From assembly GCF_023101145.1 (NCBI RefSeq), contig NZ_CP073714.1:4712001-4776000 (forward strand): a DNA stretch of 64,000 nt. Direction: 5' to 3'. Position numbers and translations under genes: made by a program. The notes under the pieces are model-generated. The model had not been told where the DNA came from. It searched no databases and worked only from the letters and a program-made list of their open reading frames with translations. Numbering within the stretch: position 1 is the stretch's first letter; each line of letters begins with the position of its first letter. This document shows, piece after piece, positions 50,751-59,173 of this stretch. Source of the stretch: Paenibacillus pabuli. Its GTDB lineage: Bacteria; Bacillota; Bacilli; Paenibacillales; Paenibacillaceae.

Positions 50751-51839
50751 TTAACGTCCGATCAGAACCCATCCCCACTTCATTCGTCGGAGTCCCATGG
50801 CAATAGTCCATGAGAGCAAAATCGCCACAACATAAGACAGCATAATGCCAAGGCTGAAGTGTGGTGCGAGTTCCACGGAAAGCTCTCTTCTCCAGAATAG
50901 GAGCACTAATGGGTGTATTAAAAATACACCAAACGCCACCGTACCCAAAGAGTTCAGAATGCGAGCTGCCCGATTAGATCCATTCTGTCTCCATGCGCCC
51001 ATTCGTTCACATGCGATCAGCAAGAGCAAGCATGCCGAAAGGGTAAACAGATTACGGAAAAGAAAGAGCAACGTGTAGGTTAGGGCCGGAGATGCGACGA
51101 AAGCTGTTTTCACATAAGCATTGCCATAAATAAAGACTGCTCCTCCGATCAATAATGCAGTGATCAGCGCGTAACGGCAGGAGTACAGTTTCTTCATTGC
51201 TGCATCGAAGTTCAATCCAATCCAGGCCCCGAATCCAATAACAATCAGATAACTGGGCAGCAAACTCCCTAGCCGTGAGAAATGAAACTGCAAATGCAGC
51301 GCATAAAAAACAGCCTGTGCCGCAATAAAGAACAGCGGTAAATATCGATTAAATAAACGATAACGTGTTAACGAAAGAAGCAGTGGAAAAACGACATAAA
51401 ACTGCAAAATAATTAGAAAAAAATACAGATGTGTGTGTGCAGTACCGGTTAACAATTGCTCCAAGAACTGCTTCACATGTGCCAGAGGCTCCTTGCCTGC
51501 CAACCATTGTTTGACGATAAAATAAATAAGGGACCAGGCCAGATAAGGCACAAACACATAGAATAATCGCTTTTTATAAAAAGCGGGCATCCAGCCCTTT
51601 TCCTTCATCTTGGAGCTGTAATTATAGAACAACACCAGTGAGGAGAGGAACAGAAATGCAGGTACGGCAAATTGCAGAAAGCTGTTCCAAAAATAATAAA
51701 AATCATGATCGAACGTGTGCTTGGGATAATGTGCAACTGCCGTAGAAGTCGTATGAATGGCGACCACTGCCATAATTGCAAAAGCACGATAGAAATCCAG
51801 ATACTCAATTCGCCGGGGCCGATTAACCGGTTGATTCAT
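50751..51839 (-). CDS. Acyltransferase 3 family membrane protein
   Basis: A 362-residue integral membrane enzyme with about ten helices. It opens with the family motif RRIEYLDFYRAFAIMAVVAI followed by HTTS, containing the conserved His of acyltransferase 3 proteins. These transfer acetyl or other acyl groups to cell-surface polysaccharides or peptidoglycan; the acceptor is unknown. GTGAGG precedes the ATG. It stands alone with its own terminator. Confidence 0.9.
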   Translation of the reverse strand: MNQPVNRPRRIEYLDFYRAFAIMAVVAIHTTSTAVAHYPKHTFDHDFYYFWNSFLQFAVPAFLFLSSLVLFYNYSSKMKEKGWMPAFYKKRLFYVFVPYLAWSLIYFIVKQWLAGKEPLAHVKQFLEQLLTGTAHTHLYFFLIILQFYVVFPLLLSLTRYRLFNRYLPLFFIAAQAVFYALHLQFHFSRLGSLLPSYLIVIGFGAWIGLNFDAAMKKLYSCRYALITALLIGGAVFIYGNAYVKTAFVASPALTYTLLFLFRNLFTLSACLLLLIACERMGAWRQNGSNRAARILNSLGTVAFGVFLIHPLVLLFWRRELSVELAPHFSLGIMLSYVVAILLSWTIAMGLRRMKWGWVLIGR

Positions 51840-51990
51840 AATAAAACCTCACTTATGCCTGATAGGATGTTAGTTTCCGGCCGCAATCCAGATTCTAACC
51901 TTTATTTTAATCAGCAGACGAGGGTATTACAATCATGATCTATATTATTTTTGTTAAATTACAACAAAATACAGCATTATTCGACATTAG

Positions 51991-52518
51991 CTATTTACCT
52001 ATCCAGAACCGCTCAACGATATTTCCATCTGGCTCAATATAATCTTGATCCTGGATGCCGCCGTTACGAAGAATAACTCTTCGGGATGCCTCATTATGTG
52101 CGTCACATACGACCAATACTTTGGTGATCCCGAGACCTTCTGTAATTTTCAGAGAAAGTTTAAGGATCTCCGCACCGTATCCATTCTGTCGCTCGCCTGG
52201 ACAAATTCCATAACCAATATGCCCTCCACTGTGGAACAGCTTTTCATTCAACTCATGTCGTATATTTACGGCTCCAACAACTCGATCACTCTCTGTCACG
52301 AGCCAATATGTACTGTCTCTAACCCAGCCTTCCGGAATATCAATGCCTTGTTCATTGCGTTCCAAAAAAGCTAACATCTCTTCAAAAGCATAAGGCTCTT
52401 TCGAAACGACCCACGGTACCATTGATTCGCTGCTTGCAACCCAATCTTCGTAAAATGCCAGATACGTTTCTTTATATTCCACTGAAGGTTTGACAAGTCT
52501 CACTTTTTCTTTGACCAT
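51991..52518 (-). CDS. GNAT family N-acetyltransferase
   Basis: A 175-residue acetyltransferase. The acetyl-CoA region is HIGYGICPGERQNGYGAEIL, preceded by the strand VVGAVNIRHEL and followed by VVCDAHNEASRRVILRNGG, as in Acetyltransf_3 members related to RimJ/RimL and YitI. Substrate unknown. GGGGGATG lies upstream of the ATG at slightly long spacing. It is 72 bp upstream of the VOC gene on the same strand. Confidence 0.87.
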   Translation of the reverse strand: MVKEKVRLVKPSVEYKETYLAFYEDWVASSESMVPWVVSKEPYAFEEMLAFLERNEQGIDIPEGWVRDSTYWLVTESDRVVGAVNIRHELNEKLFHSGGHIGYGICPGERQNGYGAEILKLSLKITEGLGITKVLVVCDAHNEASRRVILRNGGIQDQDYIEPDGNIVERFWIGK

Positions 52519-52590
52519 TAAAGTACATCCCCCTCACTTGTATAGATATTACCATATTCAATCACACGAGTTCATGAATATAACAATTCA

Positions 52591-52986
52591 CTAAAACACT
52601 AATTCACAGTCATGATGCTCCCAGACGTCGAACAGATTACCGTCCAGATCCTCAAATGTAAAAAACTTTCCGTATATGCCCTCATCACTGACTTGGCCAA
52701 CACAGACATGAGCAGCATTAAGATCTGTATGGAGTTTAACGATATCGTCCGTAAAAAAAGTGATTACCCATCTCTTTTTTTGCTTCACTTGAAATACGGC
52801 TCTGGAATCATGATCACTTTCAATCAGGTCAAGAATCGGTCTATTGTCTCTAAATAGGCTGATATAGCCATCTCTAGGTTGTCTGATATTGAATCCAAAA
52901 TGGTTCACAAACCATGCTGCTGACTGCTCTACATTTGTTACAGGAATGACATTGTATGCAATACCTAATATTTTTCCAGTCGTCAA
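52591..52986 (-). CDS. VOC (glyoxalase/bleomycin resistance) family protein, TTG start
   Basis: A 131-residue protein with two beta-alpha-beta-beta-beta units: IAYNVIPVTNVEQSAAWFVN, then HFGFNIR, and WVITFFTDDIVKLHTDLNAA followed by FFTFEDLDGNLFDVWEHHD. Possible metal ligands are the conserved Glu/Asp/His of the last strand, but not all canonical positions are obvious. The only well placed start is TTG at 52986, five bases after AAGGG. Function could be a small-molecule lyase or binding protein. Confidence 0.82.
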   Translation of the reverse strand: MTTGKILGIAYNVIPVTNVEQSAAWFVNHFGFNIRQPRDGYISLFRDNRPILDLIESDHDSRAVFQVKQKKRWVITFFTDDIVKLHTDLNAAHVCVGQVSDEGIYGKFFTFEDLDGNLFDVWEHHDCELVF

Positions 52987-53063
52987 ATTTTCCCTTCTCC
53001 CTTAATTGCATTAATAACTGATGAACCTCATATCGGAGTGAAGAACTGCATCTTTATCCAAGT

Positions 53064-53096
53064 AAAAAAAGAGGACCTGCGTGTGCAGATCCTCTC
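53064..53096 (-). terminator. Terminator after the rhamnosidase gene
   Basis: On the minus strand AGAGGATCTGC pairs with GCAGGTCCTCT around a 4-nt loop and is followed by seven T. Confidence 0.9.
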
Positions 53097-53170
53097 TCGG
53101 GTTCAGCTTTCGCTATTATATTAGTTCAAGATCCTGTTGCAGATTCCTCTAATCCCTACTAGTTATACTG

Positions 53171-55882
53171 TTAAACTGATTCCACCTGTTGTGTTTGCAC
53201 TTCCTGATCCGCTCCAAGCATCTTATATGTGAATTGATAGCTTCCTGATCCCAGAGTAATTCGCACATCCGTTCCCTGCGTTTGAATGTCATGAATATCC
53301 GGTACTTGGGCCAAAGCTTTTCCGTTCTCCAGGACTGTCTCCACATCTGCTCCAGGAAGAAGGACCGTGCCTGTCGTATTGGCCGGAATGGTCACACGAA
53401 CCTCCATCTCGTTATGTTCACGACGATACCAGTTTGATGTGACCGTTCCGTACATGCTCTCGAAACTTGCTTCTACCCACTCCAGTCCAGGTCCTGGTTT
53501 GGGCTCGATATGCACGATACGGAAACCGGGCTGTTGCTCATCCGTATTGATTCCCGCAACATAACGATATAACCATTCTCCTATGGCGCCGTAAGCATAA
53601 TGGTTGAATGAATTCATGTCTGCGCTCCACAGACTGCCGTCCTCCCGGATTCCGTCCCAATGCTCCCAAACCGTAGTCGCACCTTTTGTTACTTGATACA
53701 ACCAGGATGGATAGTCTTCCTGAAAGAGTAGTGTATAGGCCAGATCATGGTGTCCCGTATCACTCAGTACCGGATTCAGATAAGGTGTTCCAACAAATCC
53801 GGTGGTCAAGTGGTTTCCTGCGTCCGCAACCAGTTTTCCCAACTGATCCATGGTACGTTTCCGAGCTGCATCATCCAATAGATCAAAATGCAAAGCAAGC
53901 ACATGCGCAGTCTGTGTGGGGACAGCAAGTTTACCGGCAGGTGTCACAAATTCATCTTGAAAAGCAGCAACAATGTTGTCATGCAGATTTTCATAATACA
54001 CTGCATCTTCCTTCTTCCCCAACACCTCAGCCGCTTTCCGTGTTAGAGAAACAGAGTAGGCATAAAATGCTGTCGCTACAAAATCCTTGTCTGTAGCTCC
54101 AATATAGCTGTCTGGCTTGGAATCCAGCCCGAGCCAATCCCCGAAATGGAAGCCTGTATTCCACAGGTAAGGATTCTCACCCTGAGCATGGATGTAATTA
54201 ATCCAGCGCTTCATGCTGTCATATTGCTCAGCCAACAGCCTGACATCCCCATACATCTCGTAAATCGTCCATGGACAGATGACAGCAGCATCCCCCCAGG
54301 CGGCTGAAGAATGACTGGTATCTCCCCATCCCTCTGACGTTGAATTCCTCAGATCAGGAACAAAGAAAGGAATACCTCCATCCTCGCCCTGATCCGCCTG
54401 CAGATCCCTTAGCCATTTGGTAAAAAAAGGCGCCGTGTTCATCAGGTATGAAGAGGTTCGTATAAACATCTGAGCGTCTCCCGTCCAGCCCAGCCGCTCA
54501 TCACGCTGCGGGCAGTCTGTCGGTACGTCAACGAAATTCCCTTTTTGTCCCCACAATATATTGTGATGAAGCTGATTTACAAGCGGACTTGAGGTCTTGA
54601 AGTTACCTGTACGCTCCATATCGGAATGTAGTACAACTCCTGTGAAATCCTCCAGGTTGACGTGATCCGGGAACCCGATGAGTTTCACATAACGGAATCC
54701 CTGAAACGTAAAATGCGGCTCATACGTCTCTACACCGCTGCCTCTTAACGTATAACGAATACACTGGGTGGCACTGCGGAGATTTTCCGTATAAAAATTA
54801 CCCGCATGATCCAAAATCTCGGCATGTCGTAATTCAACTGTATGACCCGACTCACCCTGAACGCTGAATCTTACCCAGCCGACCATATTCTGTCCCATGT
54901 CCAGCACACGCTCTCCCAGTGGAGTTGTAAGCAAACCAATCGGCTTCAGCGATTGTACTTGCGTTACCGCAACATTCTCCTGAGCAACAATAATCTCTTT
55001 TGTATAATCAAGCACACGTACGGGTGACCATACTGCTGAGCATGAATCAGTCCACTCAGACTCCAGTCGTGCATCGTACGTTTCTCCCATATAGATATCC
55101 GACATACAGATAGCAGTGTGCGAACTCTCCCAGTCTTTATCCGACACAATACGTTCTTCCGAACCATCTTCATAATGAACATGAAGTTCCAGCAGCAACG
55201 CATAGTCCGTTCCATAGATTTTCTGTCCCTTATCCCATCCCAAATGACCTTTGTACCAGCCATCTCCCAGATAAGCACCGAGTATGTTCTGTCCATTCTG
55301 AAGCTGATCGGTAACATCATAAACTTGATATTGCAACCGCTTACCATAACTGGTCCAGCCCGGGGTGAAGTATGCTTCGCCCACTCGCTGATTATTCAGA
55401 TGAAGTTCGTACAATCCAAGTGCAGTCACATATATTCTTGCCGACACGACAGGCTTTTTCAGTTCAAACAAGGTACGCAGTCGTGGGCAAGACTCATCCT
55501 GCCTAGAGGAAGGATCGACAGTGATCCACTCCGCCTGCCAGGCATCTTCACTGCCCATGAACCCCGTCTCGAAATAGGCGGTCTCCGACCAGTTCGATTC
55601 ATCTCCTGCGCGATCCCATGCACGAATACGATAATAGTAGCGGGTTCGTGCTTCGGGCACCCACTGATCCAGTTCAACATGAACGGACTGATCCGAGCTC
55701 TTTTTGCTGGAATCCCATTCGATCTGAGCAAAATCTTCCGTCCGTGACAGCTGAATTTGATAAGCGGACTGCACACAATTTCTGCGATCGGATTGCACAT
55801 GCCAGCTTATCCTCGGCGACGTGATGTCTATTCCAATCGGATTTATTCTATACTCACAACGCAGATGATTTACGGTCAACAT
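53171..55882 (-). CDS. Alpha-L-rhamnosidase, GH78
   Basis: Removes terminal alpha-L-rhamnose from plant flavonoid glycosides or polysaccharides. The 903-residue protein has the Bac_rhamnosid_N sandwich modules at the front (LRCEYRINPIGIDITSPRIS, W..RIRAWDRAGDESNWSE) and the (alpha/alpha)6 catalytic barrel. The acid region TDCPQRDERLGWTGDAQMF lies near residues 450–470, and the base Glu near 738 in TTVWEHWDGIREDGS. A C-terminal beta domain follows. There is no signal peptide, so it acts in the cytoplasm on imported glycosides. It is divergent from an AraC regulator that probably activates it. Confidence 0.96.
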   Translation of the reverse strand: MLTVNHLRCEYRINPIGIDITSPRISWHVQSDRRNCVQSAYQIQLSRTEDFAQIEWDSSKKSSDQSVHVELDQWVPEARTRYYYRIRAWDRAGDESNWSETAYFETGFMGSEDAWQAEWITVDPSSRQDESCPRLRTLFELKKPVVSARIYVTALGLYELHLNNQRVGEAYFTPGWTSYGKRLQYQVYDVTDQLQNGQNILGAYLGDGWYKGHLGWDKGQKIYGTDYALLLELHVHYEDGSEERIVSDKDWESSHTAICMSDIYMGETYDARLESEWTDSCSAVWSPVRVLDYTKEIIVAQENVAVTQVQSLKPIGLLTTPLGERVLDMGQNMVGWVRFSVQGESGHTVELRHAEILDHAGNFYTENLRSATQCIRYTLRGSGVETYEPHFTFQGFRYVKLIGFPDHVNLEDFTGVVLHSDMERTGNFKTSSPLVNQLHHNILWGQKGNFVDVPTDCPQRDERLGWTGDAQMFIRTSSYLMNTAPFFTKWLRDLQADQGEDGGIPFFVPDLRNSTSEGWGDTSHSSAAWGDAAVICPWTIYEMYGDVRLLAEQYDSMKRWINYIHAQGENPYLWNTGFHFGDWLGLDSKPDSYIGATDKDFVATAFYAYSVSLTRKAAEVLGKKEDAVYYENLHDNIVAAFQDEFVTPAGKLAVPTQTAHVLALHFDLLDDAARKRTMDQLGKLVADAGNHLTTGFVGTPYLNPVLSDTGHHDLAYTLLFQEDYPSWLYQVTKGATTVWEHWDGIREDGSLWSADMNSFNHYAYGAIGEWLYRYVAGINTDEQQPGFRIVHIEPKPGPGLEWVEASFESMYGTVTSNWYRREHNEMEVRVTIPANTTGTVLLPGADVETVLENGKALAQVPDIHDIQTQGTDVRITLGSGSYQFTYKMLGADQEVQTQQVESV

Positions 55883-55925
55883 CAGAAAACATCCCTTTCC
55901 ATCGTGGTTTCCAATTCCAGGTTAC

Positions 55926-55939
55926 GATATAATTATATC
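55926..55939. promoter_or_regulatory. Shared -10 palindrome of divergent rhamnosidase/AraC promoters
   Basis: GATATAATTATATC is a perfect 14-bp palindrome that supplies TATAAT on both strands in the 137-bp gap between the two genes. Neither side has a good -35 hexamer, which fits activator-dependent promoters. Confidence 0.5.
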
Positions 55940-56019
55940 TATTCTGTGATCGGAAATACCCGGCAATGAGGACAGTTTAACCCGGTAATCTGGTCATTCC
56001 AACCAAGGGGGGCTATTCC

Positions 56020-56901
56020 ATGAATCCAACCGTACAACTGTTCAAGAGCGAATCCTTTTTCCAGAATAATCTGAAGCTGTTCGTGAACCGATGTTCCGAG
56101 GATTTTGTGGTTCCCTTTCACGCACACGAATTTGTTGAGTATAGTTATGTGGCGGAGGGAAAGGGCTTTCATCACATCGGTGAAGATATTATTCCAGTAC
56201 AAAAAGGCATGTTATTTGTCATTCCGGTTGGTGTTCCTCATGTATTCCGTCCGGCTACAGCGAATGTGTCAGAGCATCCACTCATTATCTATAACTGTCT
56301 GTTCAATTCCGAACTGATCCACACCCTGTCCATAATTATTCAGGAGGCGGAGATTCGAAACCATCTGACCGACCTGGAAAAGAATCATGTTCCTTATGTA
56401 TCCATCACAGATTACAGCCAGCGGATAGAAGAATTAATGGTAAAGCTGTATCGCGAATCTGCTGTTCCGGGAATTGGCTCTTCCACGATCCTGTACACGC
56501 TTGTTAGCCAACTCGTCGTAACAACATACAGACAGATTCATCAAGCCAGCTGCAATGAGAAGGAAAATGGGGTTGAGATGGAGCACATCCTCCATTACCT
56601 CGACCAGCATGTTCACGAACGAATCCGACTAAGCGAACTGGTGAACCTTTCTGGTTGGAGCAAGAGACATATTGGACGTATGTTTGTAACCCACACCGGA
56701 CGGACGTTCGGTGCCTATCTGCAACATTTGCGCATACAAAAAAGCTGTGAATTGCTGAAGAATTCACAACATAAAGTCAGTTTCATTGCTGAACTTGTAG
56801 GTTACCGGGATGTAGATTCATTTTACGCGGTCTTCAAACGAATTACGGGAGAAACCCCGCAGGGCTATCGAAGGAACTTCAGAGCGGAAGCATTGAATTA
56901 A
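56020..56901 (+). CDS. AraC family regulator, likely activator of the rhamnosidase
   Basis: A 293-residue regulator with an N-terminal cupin sensor (VPFHAHEFVEYSYVAEGKGF, PVGVPHVFRP) and two C-terminal helix-turn-helix units (RLSELVNLSGWSKRHIGRMF and VSFIAELVGYRDVDSFYAVF), ending GETPQGYRRNF. The architecture is that of RhaS/RhaR-like sugar sensors. It is divergent from the GH78 gene with a shared promoter region, so rhamnose or a rhamnoside is the likely inducer; that is inference from position. GGGGGG precedes the ATG. Confidence 0.9.
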   Translation: MNPTVQLFKSESFFQNNLKLFVNRCSEDFVVPFHAHEFVEYSYVAEGKGFHHIGEDIIPVQKGMLFVIPVGVPHVFRPATANVSEHPLIIYNCLFNSELIHTLSIIIQEAEIRNHLTDLEKNHVPYVSITDYSQRIEELMVKLYRESAVPGIGSSTILYTLVSQLVVTTYRQIHQASCNEKENGVEMEHILHYLDQHVHERIRLSELVNLSGWSKRHIGRMFVTHTGRTFGAYLQHLRIQKSCELLKNSQHKVSFIAELVGYRDVDSFYAVFKRITGETPQGYRRNFRAEALN

Positions 56902-56932
56902 TTGTCCCTGCCTTCCATTCCTTTCTCTGGGT

Positions 56933-57526
56933 TTATTTCTTTACAGGATCTAATTTGCTTTCTTCATGTTCTGTTTCAAGCAGACGATCCACATAAGCCT
57001 TTGCACCTTTCCATGAGGTCATCAACGGAAACTGATGCTGCTCCCGCTCGTTTACATTCCATGGATGAGGAATACAGATGACTTTTTTTCCGTCATTCAT
57101 CGCGGGTATCAGATTATGTGCTCCATCATCAATTAACAGATCGAAGTTAATCAAGTTCTTCCGTTTACAAGTTATAAACTGCTCTGGCGTTATGTAAGGC
57201 ATATGCTTTTGGAGCCAATTCCACTTCTCAACAACCGTTTTGGGCTCAGCCGCCGTCAGAATCAGCAGATCATAGGCCTGATGGAGCTTCTCCACCTCTT
57301 CCACAACATATTCATCATATATCTCCAGCTCCTCAAACAGCCCGGGTCGACCGTAAAATACATCATGTGTACATTCCGGATGGCGCATATGGGATGTGTC
57401 CCAATGAATCATATCCTCATATCTCAACGGATGGGTTGGGAAGTTAATGTTGTTATGATAGATGGCTCGCTTGACCAGATGGCATATGGTATCATCCATA
57501 TCTACTGCAATAATTGGTTTCTTCAT
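56933..57526 (-). CDS. 5' nucleotidase (NT5C type) HAD family protein
   Basis: A 197-residue HAD hydrolase starting MKKPIIAVDMDDTICHLVKR behind GGAGGGG. The nucleophile/acid pair is DMDDT; LLILTAAEPKT corresponds to motif II with the Thr, and LLIDDGAHNL to the acidic motif. The small cap and length match the cytosolic deoxyribonucleotidase group (NT5C). It follows the GH1 gene of operon 2 on the same strand, but a terminator lies between, so it is probably separate. Confidence 0.85.
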   Translation of the reverse strand: MKKPIIAVDMDDTICHLVKRAIYHNNINFPTHPLRYEDMIHWDTSHMRHPECTHDVFYGRPGLFEELEIYDEYVVEEVEKLHQAYDLLILTAAEPKTVVEKWNWLQKHMPYITPEQFITCKRKNLINFDLLIDDGAHNLIPAMNDGKKVICIPHPWNVNEREQHQFPLMTSWKGAKAYVDRLLETEHEESKLDPVKK

Positions 57527-57593
57527 CTTTATCCCCTCCAATAGGATCACAGTATATCATCATCGTTGTAACAGCGCTATCCTTTTTGAGCCC

Positions 57594-57619
57594 AAAATAA
57601 AAAGCGGCCCCTGCGCCGC
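57594..57619 (-). terminator. Terminator after the second GH1 gene
   Basis: On the minus strand GCGGC and GCCGC pair around GCAGGG and are followed by TTTTTATTTT. It closes beta-glucoside operon 2. Confidence 0.8.
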
Positions 57620-57650
57620 AACAACTGCTGCGCAAGGACTGCCCCCGAAA

Positions 57651-59114
57651 TCAACCCAAATCTTCACCGTTCGTTGCAATAACCTTTTGATACCAGCCAA
57701 AGCTCTTTTTCTTATAACGATTCAATGTGCCTTGTCCGTTGTCGTCCTGATCGACATAAATTACGCCATAACGCTTGGACATTTCCGAAGTGGACGCACT
57801 GATAATATCAATCGCACCCCAGTTGGTATAACCCATAAGGTCTACCCCATCCATGACTGCTTCTTTCATTTGTGTAATATGTTTTCTCAGATAATCGATC
57901 CGATAATCATCATGAATGGAACCATCGGCCTCCACCGTATCCTTGGCACCGAGTCCGTTTTCCACGACAAACAGAGGCAATTGATAGCGATCATACAGCT
58001 CTTTCAATGCTACACGAAGTCCAATCGGATCAAGCTGCCAGCCCCATTCTGTACGCTCCAGGTTTGGATTCTTAATCGTGCTGTACAGGTTGCCCCCAGT
58101 TACCCCATACTCCTCAGGATTTACTGCGGATACCAGGGAGGTGTAGTAACTGAACGAGATGAAATCAACGGTATGCTCTTTCAGAATCGCTTCGTCTCCA
58201 GGTTCCATCGTAATGGAAATATCATGCTCAGCCCAATAACGAGCCATAAAGGTTGGATAACTGCCTCGCACCTGTACATCGGTATGCAGCAGGTTCAGCT
58301 GATTATCGATCTGAGCTTGCAGTACATCCTCCGGCTTCGACGTAGCCGGGTAGTGAATCATGCGTGCAAGCATACAGCCAATCTGGAAGTCCGGATTAAT
58401 CTGACGCGCTTTCTGCGTTACCAGACTGCTGGCAACAAACTGATGATGAAGTGCTTGATAGGAAGCTTGCATCACGTTATCGACACGATCCTCAATGATG
58501 CCTCCACCCGTGAATGGCTCAATAATGGTCGTGTTAATCTCATTAAACGTCAGCCAGTATTTCACCTTGTCTTTGTAGCGATTCATTACAGTCTCGGCGT
58601 ATCTCACAAAATGTCCGATCACTTCCCGTCCTGCCCAGCCATTGTACTTCAATACCAATGACATCGGCATTTCATAGTGAGAGAGCGTCACGAGAGGTTC
58701 GATATGGTGCTTCCGCAATTCGTCGAAAACTTCATCATAGAAACGTAAACCTTCTTCATTCGGCTCAGCATCGTACCCGTTCGGAAAAATACGCGGCCAG
58801 TTGATCGAAAGACGAAATGACTTAAAGCCCAGCTCGGCGAATAGTGCAATATCCTCTTTGAAACGGTGATAGAAATCAATACCGTAACGCTTCGGGTACC
58901 CCTTCGCACTGTAGTGATTCATCGCTTTCTCAACCGTTGCACTGGTCACGTGCATCAGTTCTCTAAGGTTGGTGTAATCCTTTTTCTCAAAATAAGGAAC
59001 CATATCCGCCGTGGACCAGCCTTTGCCCCCTGCATCGAATCCACCTTCAGCCTGGTTGGCGGCAATGGCGCCGCCCCACAGAAAACCTTCTGGAAACCCT
59101 TGTCGATTGATCAT
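57651..59114 (-). CDS. 6-phospho-beta-glucosidase, GH1 (operon 2)
   Basis: A 487-residue GH1 enzyme paralogous to the one at 44212. It opens FPEGFLWGGAIAANQAEGGF; the acid/base Glu is in LTFNEINTTI, the nucleophile Glu in FVVENGLGAKD, and the phosphate-binding region SASTSEMSKRYGVIYVD has the full Ser/Lys/Tyr set. GAGGAG lies eight bases before the ATG. It is the last gene of the licT–PTS–GH1 operon 2 and hydrolyses the 6-phospho-glycosides made by its PTS. Confidence 0.95.
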   Translation of the reverse strand: MINRQGFPEGFLWGGAIAANQAEGGFDAGGKGWSTADMVPYFEKKDYTNLRELMHVTSATVEKAMNHYSAKGYPKRYGIDFYHRFKEDIALFAELGFKSFRLSINWPRIFPNGYDAEPNEEGLRFYDEVFDELRKHHIEPLVTLSHYEMPMSLVLKYNGWAGREVIGHFVRYAETVMNRYKDKVKYWLTFNEINTTIIEPFTGGGIIEDRVDNVMQASYQALHHQFVASSLVTQKARQINPDFQIGCMLARMIHYPATSKPEDVLQAQIDNQLNLLHTDVQVRGSYPTFMARYWAEHDISITMEPGDEAILKEHTVDFISFSYYTSLVSAVNPEEYGVTGGNLYSTIKNPNLERTEWGWQLDPIGLRVALKELYDRYQLPLFVVENGLGAKDTVEADGSIHDDYRIDYLRKHITQMKEAVMDGVDLMGYTNWGAIDIISASTSEMSKRYGVIYVDQDDNGQGTLNRYKKKSFGWYQKVIATNGEDLG

Positions 59115-59173
59115 GCGTATCTCTCCTCTTCTTATTGATGTCGTCTATTTCGTCTTAAGTTCGTCTTTAGACT

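Noticed and set aside
57462..58661. 399-codon plus-strand open frame opposite the second GH1 gene
   Set aside because: Antisense to a clear GH1 enzyme and partly to the nucleotidase gene; composition is not protein-like.
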